Shown here: one piece after another, positions 1-12,061 of the stretch | Layout of the letters: the number at the start of each line of letters is the position of its first letter | Numbering within the stretch: the stretch's first letter is position 1 | Notes under the pieces: generated by a model | Told to the model about the DNA's origin: nothing | The model's database searches: none | The model's input: only the letters and a program-made list of their open reading frames with translations | Position numbers and translations under genes: made by a program | Assembly (NCBI GenBank): GCA_029582165.1 | Contig: CM055875.1 | Location: 23,939,144-24,003,143 of the forward strand | Source: Portulaca oleracea | Lineage: Eukaryota; Streptophyta; Magnoliopsida; Caryophyllales; Portulacaceae | Direction of reading: 5' to 3' | DNA: 64,000 nt

Positions 1-1712
1 GCCCGATCTAAATTAAAATTCGCGCACCAACTCCCTCTATCTGATCCCTTGATCCTCGCCTTGGCACCTGTGACTCATGTAGAGTTAAAGGCCACACAGC
101 CTTGGCAACGATCATGGGCATGATCTTTGGATGATGCCCACCCCCCACTTTCCATTAGCATACCTCCATCAACCACTATAAATACCTGTAAACACCCAAA
201 AAGTGTCATTGTAATTTTGTAAATTTTATTTTCTAGTATTTCTTTCTATTATTATTTTTTAGCTTAGGTAAAATGCCAAATATGTTTGAAATGCAAAAAT
301 GAGAGAAAACCACCACAAAACACTACAAAATAACCAACAAAAAAATAATAATAAGCAGCCCAAAATAAACAAGCCCAAAAGAAATCATGTCCAAAATAGG
401 CCCTGGCACGCAGCCCAAGGCGTTGCCCAGAACCCGAGCAGGGTCAAAGCATTAGGCGGGCCTGCACGCAGGTTGTATACCCGGATCTGCCTTGCCTTGG
501 GTAGCATGCTGTGGAAGTCAAGCGTGGAGAGCACGCCAGGTAGACCCCCCCTGCCTCCTAATTTTAGCAGATGGTTTTTTTTTTTTTAACGTCTGTTATT
601 TTTAGCATTTCCTATTTTTGGCTTCCATATGCTATTTTAGCATTTCTTTTTATTATATTTTAATTTTCTAAACTTAATTCCCTCACTCACCTACCTTATA
701 AATATCCCCATCTCTCATTCCATTTGTCCCAGCGAAACCACCTGGGAGTATTGACACTAGGTGGATTTCTCTTCTTCTCTCCCTCTCTCATTTACATACA
801 TGCATTCTGCCATTTTCATTTTCGTTATTATTTTCTTGTAATCACCCATAATATCGTAATGGTGACATTAATGTTGAGTATGACTAATCTAAACCTGATT
901 ACTTAAAAAAATAACTTCAATTCGTTTTTTGTTCATATGTGTTTTTATTTGTCGCTTTCATTTATTTATCGCATTCTTATTATTATCGCATTTAATTTCC
1001 GCATACATTTAAATAATTTAAATTAATCTAATTAACTCTCCTCTTCTACTCTTTTCTTTAAATAAACCGATTTAGTGGAGTTCGTTCTTTAAACGGGCGG
1101 ATTCGAAGGTTTTTACTTTCAAATTCGTAACCTTACCCCCGGATCCGAATTTCATGGTTCGTGGTTACGCGGAGTTAAAAAATACGAGTTTATTAATTCT
1201 CCTAAAAAATTAATTGGCGGCTCCTAATAAATAAAAGTTTGATTAAATTTTATTCGCTAAATGTTAAGTTTAATTCGAATTTTAAAATTTATTTATTTCT
1301 CGAAATGATTTGAATACCGAAAATTGAAAATTGGTGGCCTCGGTCCAACATCCAGCACCCTGTGCGGGTCTGCACGGTTGTTGGCCTGAGCGCACTGCCA
1401 ACACTCAGGCGTTCGGGAAAGGCCCAGGGTCAAAGTCCAGGGCGCTAGGCAGACCAGCATGGCGGCTGGGTCAGTGACCTGGGTATTTCCTTGACTGTTT
1501 CGGTTTTCGTGCTAATTATTTGTGATTTTTCAGATTTTCTTATTTATTTCGGCCACATTATAAATTTTAATATTCAAAATAAAATTCAAACACTTCATGT
1601 GAACATTTTTATTATGTAAAAATTCAATTAAATCCCTTAGAGACTAGACACCTCTTTCAACTCGCCATACATCGCGTAAGACACCATTGGAAGTTCTTTC
1701 CCGGGTCCTACA
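1..1712 (+). repeat. E0 5' LTR (3' portion)
   Basis: The sequence ends ...CCTACA at 1712, directly before a primer-binding site, as an LTR should. It contains two GC-rich blocks of related composition (about 400-560 and 1335-1490) in otherwise AT-rich DNA. The TG start is not visible, so the LTR probably begins upstream of base 1. No gene is present; the short open frames here are chance. Confidence 0.7.
697..703 (+). promoter_or_regulatory. TATA box of E0 LTR
   Basis: TATAAAT lies about 35 bases upstream of the GAGTATTGACACTAG tract that also follows the TATA box in E3's LTRs, so this is the likely U3 promoter. A second TATAAATA at 177-184 could be an alternative promoter. Confidence 0.55.
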
Positions 1713-1714
1713 AA

Positions 1715-1732
1715 TGGCGACTCCACTGGGGA
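1715..1732 (+). other. Primer-binding site of E0
   Basis: TGGCGACTCCACTGGGGA begins two bases after the LTR end. This is the usual form of primer-binding site in plant Tat/Ogre-type elements, reported as matching a tRNA-Arg 3' end; the exact tRNA was not checked. Confidence 0.8.
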
Positions 1733-2705
1733 CTTACTTTAAGAGGGTAAAACTTGAAAAATCAGTTTTTTAAATAATTGAGTAGAAGGAAGAAATTAAT
1801 TCTTTTAATTTTTTATATTTAGGTAGGCATAAAGCATACGGGCCTACATCGCGATTTCTTTGATAAATCGCGATGAACTAAAAGGCATCGTTTAGGATCA
1901 ACCCAATTAATTTTCCCTTTCGGGCAAAGTTTACTTCCGACTTCATAAAGAAATGAACTCCACATTTCAAGAAGATCGCAAGTTACTTTCCCACTCATGA
2001 AGCACTCCGAAATTTTTGGGATTATGAATTTACATTTCCCATTAATTTTGCGAGAAACATACGGGTCACATTACTATGAACTCGATAGAATTTCTGACGC
2101 GTGAGAGACATGAGTATGCTTGTCCTTTGCAAACCTGACCTTACACCTTGAATTTAGAACCATGGCTTAAGTGCATCCCTCATTTGTATGCTATGTGCAT
2201 TTCTTTCTTTCTTCTTTCTTTTTTTTCTAAAAAAAATAATAATAACGTGCTAATTATGTGCTAATTGTGCATTTCATCGTAGAATAAGTCGGTCCACATT
2301 TGCATCTCCCTCAAATATTACTTTAGTTTGGGTAATATTCAAACGAGATTAAAGTAGGGCCAAAAGATCTCTCTTAGGCCCAAGTCAGAGAGGTTTGAGG
2401 AAGCTTGAGATTGATTCGTTAGTTAAATCTGAGTCCATGTTGATTCGTTTTTATGATGACTTGATGGATACCTCCCCTATTCATGTACATGAGATCATTC
2501 TAGGTTAGGAGTCTTCTTACAAGCCTAATAGTGGGCGAGTCCATACAAAAAAAAAATTAAAAAAAAATCAATCATTCATCATGTAGGCATTGTTTGCATT
2601 AGTTTGTCCCATATAAGTCACTAGGCCTTTAGGTAGGTCAATGTCAAGGTTAATTTTGAGGTTTATGGTTTCCATACAAGCAAAATAGGACCCAAACAAC
2701 AAAGA
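1733..2705 (+). other. Untranslated leader of E0
   Basis: Noncoding. It aligns loosely with E3's leader: the AGAGGGTAAAACTTGAAA tract near the start, and a GAATTTAGAACCATGG tract near 2150 that matches one near 9390 in E3. No other function is seen. Confidence 0.6.
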
Positions 2706-3286
2706 GTGAAGTCCTGGGCTAGAGTCGGATCTCAAAGGTTATCAAGCTTCTCACCAACCCCGTTCATACCACCAAGCGCATGCTTGCCAGTTGTCCTAGA
2801 TACCGATTATTACACGTCTTCTCAAACTTCATTGACAACAAGTGATATCGTGTCCATTCCTTCCAACTTTGTGGCTGAAGCTAACGATCAAGAAGCTCAG
2901 GGCCAACCCATTACTGCTCTGGACCTTTTTAATCTGGTGCGGGACATCCGTACTTTAATAGAAACACGATCCAACCAACAGGATGGTAGGATAGAAGGGG
3001 TCATCCAAGCCATTCAAACAATCAATGACAGAACGGACATAGGCAAAGACCCAGAGGATGATGATAGAAGTGTGCACACTGAAAAGACTATACCCCGGGA
3101 TCAGCAACTTGTGCCATTTCAGGACAACATGGTCTATAACTTGCAGAACATGTTGAGGGAAATCCCTCAATTCAGGGAAATTTTTGGACATTAGCTTACC
3201 AACTTCTCCTCGAGCCAAGCTTCTTGACAAATTCTCTTTGCCCAAGAAGAAATTTAAGGACATGGAGAACCCCACTCATCATGTGC
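2706..3286 (+). pseudogene. E0 gag, N-terminal part (broken)
   Basis: An open frame of about 160 codons begins near 2706 with no convincing ATG and stops at 3194. After a frame change, a second stretch (about 3220-3286) reads Lys/Pro-rich sequence into the E1 insertion. Its frame and sense continue on the other side of E1 at 33238, which identifies it as the front of a gag capsid gene. It lost function through stops, a frameshift and the 30-kb insertion. The first 160 residues resemble nothing I recognise; their place in gag is inferred from position. Confidence 0.55.
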
Positions 3287-3291
3287 GTAGC

Positions 3292-3906
3292 TGTTCGGTC
3301 TCATTTCGAGCCGAAATAAGACAATAAATTAAGTATTTTTGCTTGTAATTTCTTCACTTGATTGGAAAATTAGTGTGATTTACAGATTTTTTTGGAAATT
3401 CATAGAGATGTGAAGAAAAGCCAAGAAAAATGAAGAAAATAATGGAAAAGGTGGAAGAAAGATTAGGGCCACGACCCCCCACCAGGGGGTACTAAACCCT
3501 TCACCCCACCAGCGCTACTTCAACCCCCATGAAGGGTACTAAATCCAAGACCCCACCACTAGGGGGTAATTAAACGCCACCAGGGGGTACCCCCTGCAGC
3601 GTCCAAGAACCCCCCACCAAGGCGTATTAAGTCGCCAGCGCTAATACACGCTCCCAGCGTCTGACTTCGGACGACCAAGACGATACACCCAGGCGCTGCT
3701 CCCGCTTAACAAACTGCAGCCAACAGTTTGCACAGAAAGACCCGTGGATGAGGCGCTGTCAGTGCCCATTTTGCCGCTCCCATCGTTTATATATTTTGGG
3801 CGCCGCCGAATTGTCACACGTAGGGTTTTGGGATTTTCTTTCCTAAATTTCTTCTATATATACTTATTGATACTTCATTAGAAAAAGCCACAATACAGTA
3901 GTTTAG
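3292..3906 (+). repeat. E1 5' LTR, first piece
   Basis: Matches the first half of the intact LTR at 31963-33232. It contains several degenerate copies of a GC-rich CCACCAGGGGGTA motif between 3470 and 3610. It ends in TTTAG at the E2 insertion. Confidence 0.9.
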
Positions 3907-4406
3907 TGTAACCCTCGGAAAATTGAATTATAGAAAGTCAAAGTCAATCTACATTAATAGACAAAAATTAGCGGAAGACTCAAACTCTTATTAGGCGTCA
4001 CTGCCGTATCCCCAAAGGAATATAAGGCGAGAAGGAAAACTACAACTGTCTGTCAACGACAAACCAACTAACAACTCATACTTAGAAATAAACCTCAAAC
4101 TAACTTCAAGTCTTTCAAAAAGAAACATAACAAAATTAACGACTCCTAGACATGTCGCCCTCACTTCTAATTCCCGTCCCCAGCATATTGATCATCACCT
4201 GAAAACAAAACATTTCAAAAATGAGGGGGAAATCTCAATAATATCTACCCCTAACGTTAAAAACAAGTTAAGTTCATTTCAATTCATTTGAGGAAGGGGA
4301 AACAAGTCAAACCTTTTAATAAACCGTTTAACCCATACAACTGTTTTCCTCAACCCAACCCATTCATTTTATTATGCGGGTGGGATTTCAAATCCCATAA
4401 AGTAAC

Positions 4407-4650
4407 ATCGCCTACCAAATGCATCAAAACATTCGCCTACCGAAGGCATCAAAGATAATCGCCTACCAAAGGCATAAATATAATAATCGACTACCAAAGG
4501 CATCAATAATCGCCTACCAAAGGCATCAATAATCGCCTACCAAAGGCATCAATAATCGTCTACCAAAGGCATCAAAATCGCCTACCAAAGGCATCAAAGT
4601 AACCGCCTACCAAAGGCATTAAAGTAACCGCCTACCAAAGGCATCAACAG
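4407..4650. repeat. 23-bp minisatellite in E2 3' LTR, 10 units
   Basis: Ten units of ATCGCCTACCAAAGGCATCA with 0-8 extra bases between them. Each unit contains the short inverted repeat GCCT/AGGC around ACCAA. The other LTR has eight units. Confidence 0.9.
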
Positions 4651-6391
4651 AACAAACCCGCTTAATGTTTGACTTGAGTTATTAGTATATTATTCAAACT
4701 CAGCTCACAACTCTCAAGTCAAACCCAACCCAGGTTATCAAAACCAATAATAAAACGACTAGTAAAAGACCATCCAATTTCTCAACTCAATAAAATCAAA
4801 GCACAAACAAATACAAACAGTTATCCAAAACAGATGGTCACATTTCAACAAAAGTCCCCTTTCAGGATGCAATTCTCAAAACATATTAGGAAACATTAAA
4901 ACACATTTAAAGAGCATCCCAGTGGGGATTAGAGCATAGACATTACCTGGTTAACTTCACTTCACAGCAAATACGAACACAGTTGAGCTCACTAACGACG
5001 CGAATTAGCTCGGGCCTAAAATAAGAGTAATTATTCTAATCAAAGTGCGCCCTTCAAAGTTAGTATTAACTACCTTCTACCTAACCCTCCCCTAGGAACA
5101 CTATAGGTTCCTATCAATCATGAATTTACACTTTAAAACATTTAATACATCCCAAATAATCACATAACCAGCTCAAAACATCACTTTCATACAACAACAC
5201 TTTTATTAATAACAAACATTAACAAAACAGATTACAGCATCCTCATAAAAAGGGTCGTAACTTGACTTCCCGACATCCTATGGGTCTGGTTTTAGACTTT
5301 TCGGAAATCTCGGGATGTCTACTAAAACTCTTAAGTTGAACTCGAGATCCAACACACGCTTTAATATCCTCAAAACTGTCATCTTCCCAAACTATCCAGA
5401 TCTGACCTAGGTCTGGTAATCGGGGTATAACTCGAATTATAAAATTCCAAAGTCCGATCCGTAAAATTCCTATTAAAGCTAACATCTAAGGGAAGCTCCA
5501 GCCCAAAGGGTTCGATCAAAAGACAACTACACTAACCGTGGTGACCCGATCTTTAGACACTAACGAAACTGTCCCGATCCCGGTTCTTATTTAAAAAAAA
5601 TATAAATTCGGTTCTAACTTTCACCATTCGGTCCCTGGGTTCTAATTTGGGCCTAAAACAGTAGCTAGGGTCCAAGGTAATTAGTTTAAACCATCTAAAC
5701 TCCAAACATCAAATTCCCTATCACTAATACCAAAATAAAACACATGAAACATTAACAACATTATCCTACACATGAAATCTAAAACATACTACTTCAAGAC
5801 CCTTTAATTACAACATGAATAATTATAAAGTACGAATATCTTAATCAAGAATCAAGAAAGATCTTAAAGAACATGTGAATAAATTATAAAGAACATATAA
5901 ACATTCAACCTACCATTCAAGAATCGTAACAACTAATTTCTTTTTTTACAAGATTCAATCAAGAATCATAAATTAGTAAACAAGAATCGAACTTTTGTAA
6001 TTCAAACAACCTAACTTATTTAACAAGATTTAAACATGATTGAATTAAAGAATATGTGAAAACTTAACTAATAATGCAAGAATTAAACTAGGTAATTATA
6101 CTTTACGAATTCGTGCATACATTAATACCGTTATCTAAAACCCTAACATGCTTCACAAGAAATTAAAGAATATTATGCAATCTAACATTAACAATTTCAC
6201 TACAATTACTACAAACCCTACTACACCAAATTAGAACATAAAATTACACGTAATAATTTATACAAAAATTACAAGTAATAATACAATAAAAGAACAATTA
6301 ATTACAAATAACAACTTAGTAAAACTTACACCCTAATTACCCAAATTACAAGATTTAAACAAGAAAGAGAATTAACAAAAATAATAATAAC

Positions 6392-6422
<31 letters not shown>

Positions 6423-6931
6423 TCAGAAAATAATATAGAGAAAATAAAAGAAAAAAATTGTTAAAAACAATTTGGGTTTACGTTAGGGTTAGGGCACGGG
6501 TTTCCGTCGACTAGGTGGCCTCGGGGCGCCAAGCGCAAGTGGGGTCGAAACGCCACCGGGGATCGGGGTGAACCGTCGCGGGTGGTTGTTCGGCAACAGT
6601 GGTAACGAGTCAGCCTTCTCCTTCCTCGCGTTACGGCGCGACGTAAACGGCAGAAGGGTGGCTGCGGTGGTTGTCACGGCAGCGTGGCGTGACGATGCGT
6701 CGGTGGTCATACGTTCGCTGGCGGCGAGCGGTGAATGGAGGGAGTGAGAAAGAGTGAGGGATCGAGGAAGGGAAAAGAGAAAGGAAGAGGGAGTGGTTAC
6801 CGGTGGTTCGCGGCGGTCGTCAGCGTGGTGCAGTGGTGGCGCTTTGGGACTAGACACGGCAGAGAGAGAGAGAGGGGGAGAGGCTAGGGTTAGGGTTTAG
6901 TTTGAGAGGAGATTAGGGTTTGAGAGAGAGG

Positions 6932-6939
6932 TTTTTATA
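6932..6939 (-). promoter_or_regulatory. TATA box, E2 3' LTR
   Basis: On the minus strand this reads TATAAAAA, about 380 bases inside the LTR start and followed by a CT-rich tract. It is matched at 27229-27236 in the other LTR. Confidence 0.55.
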
Positions 6940-7310
6940 CTATCTAACAATTTAGGTCCAACTAATCTACTTTTAATCCTAGCCCAACCCAACACTAAAA
7001 CAATTAAAATCTGATTTTCTAAAAAAAACTAATAATACTAATAATAGTAATAATAATAATAATACTAATAATAATATTAATAGTAATCACATAGTAATTA
7101 ATATTCACATAATTAATCATAACACAATAATATTAATAGTAATACTAATAATAAAAAGAGTAAAGCTAATAATACTAAACCCACGAAAATTACCGATATA
7201 CCCTTGTTAATCCCTCACGATCCTACGAGCTCAAACGAATAATAATAAATAACGAAGTCAAACCTAATTTACTAACGACGTCACGGTCAACATCGTTGGA
7301 TTTTTTGGGG

Positions 7311-7458
7311 TTTTACATCATTACCTCCTTAAAAGAAGTTTCGTCCTCGAATTTTAAACTTAAGCCTAACACTTCGGTATCAATTCTAACGGTTCCGTTC
7401 TCCCTAAAACTCCAGGTTTTACATCATTACCTCCTTAAAAGAAGTTTCGTCCTCGAAA
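7311..7458. repeat. Duplicated polypurine tract/LTR edge of E2
   Basis: A 42-base segment starting TTTTACATCATTACCTCC and including the polypurine tract and the LTR edge occurs at 7311-7352 and again at 7417-7458, a spacing of 106 bases. On the minus strand each copy reads CTTTTAAGGAGGTAATGA then TGTAAAA. Only the inner edge at 7317 is continuous with the LTR. Confidence 0.85.
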
Positions 7459-7470
7459 CTTGACGTACCT

Positions 7471-7858
7471 TTAAGAGTGAAACAGGTGAGGGTATTTCGT
7501 TCTCATCTCTTCTTCTGTTTCCCAGGTTGCTTCCGTTGTGGCATGATTTGCCCATTGCACTTTCACCAAGGGGACCACTTTCCTTCGAAGTTGTTTTTCC
7601 CTACGATCCAAAATTTCCAGCGGCTGCTCTTCATAGCTCAAATCTTCTTGTAGTTGAAGCGGCTCAGGATCAATCACATGAGTTGGGTCTGGAACATATT
7701 TCCTGAGTTGTGACACATGGAAGACATTGTGGACTCTTGGAAGTTCTCCTGGCAGTTGCAACTTGTAGGCAACTTCTCCGATGCGTTCTAAGATTGGATA
7801 TGGCCCGATAAACCTTGGTGTCAACTTCCCCGACTGACCGAATCTCATAACTCCTTTC
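7471..7858 (-). pseudogene. E2 integrase C-terminus and chromodomain
   Basis: This is the end of the E2 polyprotein, cut from the integrase core by E3. It shows the integrase C-terminal GPY/F module (KLTPRFIGPYPILERIG, VHNVFHVSQLRKY). A chromodomain follows near the end (QPLEILDRREKQL ... VQWANHATTEATWETEEEM), then a stop at 7471. Chromodomains steer integration to particular chromatin in this family. This piece is intact as sequence but has no start of its own. Confidence 0.9.
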
Positions 7859-8158
7859 GTGGGTGTAGACACCGGATTTTGTACCGGTATTAGTTTTAGC
7901 TATTTGTAAAATAAGTTAACCGAGTAGTTTAGTAGCATGCAAACCCATTTCTTTCCTAGCCCGAAAACGAGCATAACGGCCCAATATTACAGGACAAACC
8001 CGTCTGGGTTCTTTGAGCCTGAGCATAGCTCAGCTCGACAGGAACCCGTCTGGGTTGCTGGGCCCAACACAGCTCGGCCCAAAGTTGAACTCGGCCGAGT
8101 TTTGTCGTCGCGGATAAAACCTAAACCCTAAACGCACCCCCTACTCCCCCTACTCCAC

Positions 8159-8166
8159 TATAAATT
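8159..8166 (+). promoter_or_regulatory. TATA box of E3 5' LTR
   Basis: TATAAATT after a C-rich tract; same position in the 3' LTR at 18003-18010. Expected to drive E3 genomic RNA. Confidence 0.65.
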
Positions 8167-8443
8167 AAACCCTTTTTCCCTTCCATAAACAGACCAAGGT
8201 ATGCTAGAGTATTGACGCTAGCATATTCTCTCCACCTCTTCTCTCCCTTTGCATGCTGCTTCACTAAAGGTTAGCATAGTTGATGTAAACCATGTAGCAT
8301 AATCTATCGAATTCATGTTTCTTTTATATTTTCAATGTTTTGCATGATTTTAATGATGAATTTGTGAAATTTATATCTAATTCCTCCCTTTAGCTTTTTT
8401 CTGCTTTGATTTAATTCTAGTAGAGTCTATTCGTTTGAATAGG

Positions 8444-8473
8444 CGAATTTGACAATTTTAATTGTCAAATTCG
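8444..8473. repeat. Perfect palindrome in E3 5' LTR
   Basis: Two 14-bp arms, CGAATTTGACAATT and its exact complement, separated by TT. It is downstream of the TATA box, so it would be in the transcript. Repeated in the 3' LTR at 18287-18316. Confidence 0.9.
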
Positions 8474-8982
8474 TAACCTTACCCCCGAATCCGTCTTTGG
8501 GTTCGTGGCGGAAGTTGTTTATCAAAATGGTTTGTTGTTTTTCTCCTAAAATTCAACTGGCGGCTCTATTTTCGTACTTTGGTATTTTCCTTTGTATGGT
8601 TTCTATGACCTAATTTGTGTTTAGCGTAAGGAGCAACCCGATCTGGTTCAATTCATGAACCCAGACGGGTTTTCACCTTCTTTTCTTTTTTTTTCTCTTT
8701 GTTTTTCTCTTTTCTCGTGGGATCTGCAATCGCGAACCCGTCTTGGTTCCAGCAGAGAACCCAGACGGGTTCCTGGTGTTTTCCCCTTCCTTTTTGTCTT
8801 TTTTTCCTTTTTTTTTCTTCCTTAAAAGGTGAATCTTGGGCTCACGGCGCATAAATCGTTTTTAATCTGCCAGCAAAGTTATTCTTAAAAGTTCAACCTT
8901 ATTTAAGGATAAGCAATCCTAGTCGGCTCCCAATCACTCCTCAAGTAGCGCCGCGAAAAAGGTCATCAATTTTTCTGGTCTG

Positions 8983-9000
8983 ATTGCGACTCCTGGGACT
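8983..9000 (+). other. Degenerate primer-binding site of E3
   Basis: ATTGCGACTCCTGGGACT compared with TGGCGACTCCACTGGGGA in E0: the same site with a changed first base and small losses. The tract AAAGAGGGTAAAACTTGAAA follows in both. Confidence 0.6.
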
Positions 9001-10189
9001 TAAACTTAAAAAGAGGGTAAAACTTGAAAGAATTAAATTTTAGTGTTTTTTGTAAAAAAAGGAGGAATTAATTTATTTCACATTTTTATCATTTTTAGGC
9101 ATATTGCATACCAGGCTACTCTTAGGCCTTTATGGCTGGGGAGCACAAAAGCGTTGGTTTAGGTTCTAAAACTAGGAATCAATCCCGAGAGCGGGAGGTC
9201 ACTACTTGTGGGATGCACTTACATCGCCAAGCATTTGATCTCTCCTCTCCTCGTGTTACACTCTAAAGGTTTCCTTGAAACCCAAAGAGCAACACCCCAC
9301 ACATTTTTCCTATGAACTCCACATAGGGAAAATGCACCGGGGCGAGAACATGTGGTACCCTATTCATCTCCCTAAACCTAGAAAAACCCTGAATTTAAAG
9401 CCATGGTTAGGCTCATCTCGCATCTGTATGTCATGTGATTTAATCCTGTAAAAAGTTGAGTCCAAGTGCCTAGCCCGATCATGAGTAGGACGTCATTCTA
9501 GCCCGCGTAGGATCAAAAGAGAGATGGACTGGCCCAAACCCAGACGGGTTTTATAAACCCAGACGGGTTTTATAAACCCAGACGGGTTTGCTTTGCCTGG
9601 CCTAGTTGGACTCACTGTGGAATCCTGTCTATGCCTATTTGAAAGGGAGGAATTACAGTTCAAACCCAGACGGGTTTGAGCCTGTTTTTCTTCTCCTTCC
9701 ACATCGGGCCAAACAGTTCGATACTACAGTCAGCCCAATCCACTTACTATTGATCCTATTCGGCCCTTTATGACGCCCCTTGAGTCAGTATCAGTCCTGT
9801 CAGTCATCATGCTAGGTCCATATAGAGTTAGGACATGCACTCCCATAAAAGTGGATGAGTCACCCTTATGTCAGCATGTAGGCGTCATGTCCATGTCCTA
9901 GGTTCATATAGGTCCATTAAGTCATGCATGCATTGGGCGGGTGGCGTAAAGGTTCTTTCGAGCACTAGTCAGTTTCCATGCAGGCAGGATAACAGATCAT
10001 CTCCGAGCCCGCATCCGTGACCCACGAACCGGCAGGCTCATTCACAATCCCAACTACAGACTGCCTGCCCAATCCAGTGAACCCAGTGAATCCACCAGGG
10101 CCACTAGCGTGCCTAGCCCCCCTCAGAAAACTGTTAAGACTAATTCCATCCAACGGAGGCCGTAAACCCTTCTTACTTTCAGTTTAACT
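9001..10189 (+). other. E3 leader region
   Basis: Noncoding and related to E0's leader in its first 450 bases. At 9536-9589 there are three tandem copies, 19 bases apart, of AAACCCAGACGGGTTT, with a fourth at 9662-9677. The rest has no recognised feature. Confidence 0.6.
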
Positions 10190-11640
10190 TGCTTCACTTA
10201 GAAAAATCTGGACGAGATCTCAAAAGTTTTTGAAACCTTTTCCTTCAAACCTTCTGATTTTGAGACAAGTTATGAAAGTCGTATCTGACTGCTTTGACTA
10301 TCTTAGAAAGTATAAATGTGCGTGCCGCAAATCTTTGGGCTAAGTTTAGTTGATTGAGCCCCATCCCGTGAGTCCACATTGCCTAAAATTTTGAATTGAT
10401 CACTTTTATCAATTCCATGATCCCCTGAGTGACTCACCCATTAGTTGCATCTCTAGAACTTGTTTTGCATCTTGCTTGAGACTACATATTTGCATTGCAC
10501 GCTGTGACAAAGTGATTAAGGCGTTCGATTTTATTTTGATAAGCTACATAGCTAAATAGCCTTCCTTACATTACGTTTACCGTTCTTTTTGCCCCGCCTA
10601 GCCTTTATTGAACCCTGACAATACATATCCAGTATCCCTTTGCCTTGCTTGGTTGGATGAGAGTTTGTCATATGAAGTTTGGGAGAATCTGAAAGTCCCA
10701 TATCTTGAGCGATTGATATTTGGTTATGTTGTTCATATCAAAGTCGAAGTGATAATCCATAGATATTCTTCTCCCCGATCACCCACCAAAAAAAATGAAA
10801 AAAAAAGAGTAAAAAAAAAGAAGAAAAAGAGTTTCAAAAAAAATGGTGATTAGGGAGATTCAATTTAAAGTTCAGAAAACTTTGACCCGGTTGTGTTCAG
10901 TTGAGATGTTTCATATTGTTGAGGGTGAAAGGTGAAATGTCTTGCACACATTAAGCAAGAAGGAGAGTTTAGAGTGTTTTATTCGTTGAAAATCAATCCA
11001 AGCATGGCTCTTAACTCCTCATTCCCAAATTTTACCGCTCCTTACCCTAACCTAAGCCCCGTTGCAACCCGAAAAAGTCTTTTTGATTGTCACTTGTGCA
11101 TTGCATACCAGTAGTGGAGAGCGAGGTTCTTACCAATCTTATGGTATTTTGTTTCTATCGGTTTGAGTATGAGAAAACACACGTACATTTTCAAAATTGA
11201 GTGTTTGAGTGTTTGTTCTTTCCTATGTGAGGTTTGCTCTTTTTAACTGACCTACGTCCATAACTAACCGCGCACATTTGCATTATTCTTAAGATCACAT
11301 GGATTTATGCCTCTGAAGTACTTGTTCTCTCCTTTGGGATTCGAAAATTTCTTCCTATCTCTTTCGAACTGAGTTCTGATCTTGTCCAGATTAATCTTTG
11401 TGCTGGCTTGTTGAACTGATTTTGTTTTGATCGAAAATTCCTTATCCCAGAATGTTTCAGCAGCACATAGAAAATCCCAATATCAAATGTCTTCGCCGGC
11501 CCCGAAACTGCAGTTCGAACGTACTTGTAGCATTTAATTCTCGTTTTTTTTTTTATTTTTGTCTTTTTCGCTTGGGGAAGTGGGAGTAATCCCACCATGT
11601 AGATTGCATATCGCATTGCACTTTTTTGTTACTTTGTGCA
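10190..11640 (+). other. Athila-like noncoding block inside E3
   Basis: Colinear with 30300-31700 of E1: shared anchors include GTGCCGCAAATCTTTGGGCT, CTAGAACTTGTTTTGCATCT, CCTTTGCCTTGCTTGG and CGTCCATAAC-AACCGCGCA. It includes an A-rich low-complexity tract at 10785-10845. Short open frames here are not supported, because the corresponding parts of E1 and E5 are noncoding. Confidence 0.8.
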
Positions 11641-12061
11641 TAAGAGTACATGAAAATAAAAGAAGTGCATTACGTAGCATCATTATTGCATAAGCGTCAC
11701 ATCAGTAGTTAGCACACAAAAAAAAAAAAAAAAAACGTTATTTCATCATTGCATTGCATTAACCTAAGTGCATAATAAAGAGTCATACATAGCATTACAT
11801 AGGTTCGTTGCATAAAGACCCTGCATCCTCATCATGCCAGACCTCCACCACCACTGGCGCTATCAGCCCCATGGGCTCTGCTTCCACCAGCTCCAAAGTA
11901 AGTGTCCCACTGATAGTAGGAGGAGTCTACCACCTCAGACGCCACCACTGAGCCGATAGGTGCAACACCTCAGATCGTCGCATTAAGCCAAGAGTGTTCT
12001 GGAACCTGCCACTCTTGATTACCTCCAGGCCACCCTTGTGGAGCAGGCCAAGAAGTTCTTA
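11641..12061 (-). other. Region downstream of the PMD gene
   Basis: No gene seen. On the minus strand this would be the 3' end and 3' untranslated part of the PMD transcript. I saw no clear polyadenylation signal that I would defend. Confidence 0.35.

Larger units (their letters stand above)
1..3291 (+). mobile_element. E0, Tat-type Ty3/gypsy element, left half
   Basis: This is the oldest layer of the left nest: the end of a 5' LTR, a primer-binding site, a leader and the start of gag. It stops at GTAGC (3287-3291), which recurs at 33233-33237 on the far side of E1, and the element resumes at 33238. The LTR and leader align with those of E3: a TATA box followed by a GAGTATTGAC tract, an AATTCGTAACCTTACCCCC tract, and an AGAGGGTAAAACTTGAAA tract just after the primer site. 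Tat/Ogre-like affiliation rests on the primer site and the zinc-finger form in its gag. The left end lies outside the window. Confidence 0.8.
3907..7317 (-). repeat. E2 3' LTR
   Basis: A 3411-bp LTR, colinear with 24301-27645. It keeps an 84-bp stretch near 5490-5570 that the other copy lacks, and two more units of the minisatellite. It contains (TAA)n tracts near 6385 and 7030. The R-rich open frame near 6489-6857 lies inside LTR DNA and I do not call it a gene. Confidence 0.93.
7864..8983 (+). repeat. E3 5' LTR
   Basis: Nearly identical to 17708-18829. The far end reads TTTTCTGGTCTGA where the 3' copy has TTTTCAGGGTCTACA, so the 5' copy has a mutated terminus. It carries five copies of the GAACCC-AGAC-GGGTTC type motif and one long palindrome. 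Confidence 0.92.

Noticed and set aside
299..906. Short frames near the left edge
   Set aside because: They lie in LTR DNA, have no domain and span a TATA box.
4407..4650. CRISPR-like array of short repeats
   Set aside because: The unit is 23-28 bp with almost no spacer, it lies within a plant LTR, and it is repeated in the partner LTR.
6489..6857. Arg/Ser/Pro-rich 122-codon frame on the minus strand
   Set aside because: Lies in the E2 LTR; the matching region of the other LTR (26743-27148) does not keep the same frame.
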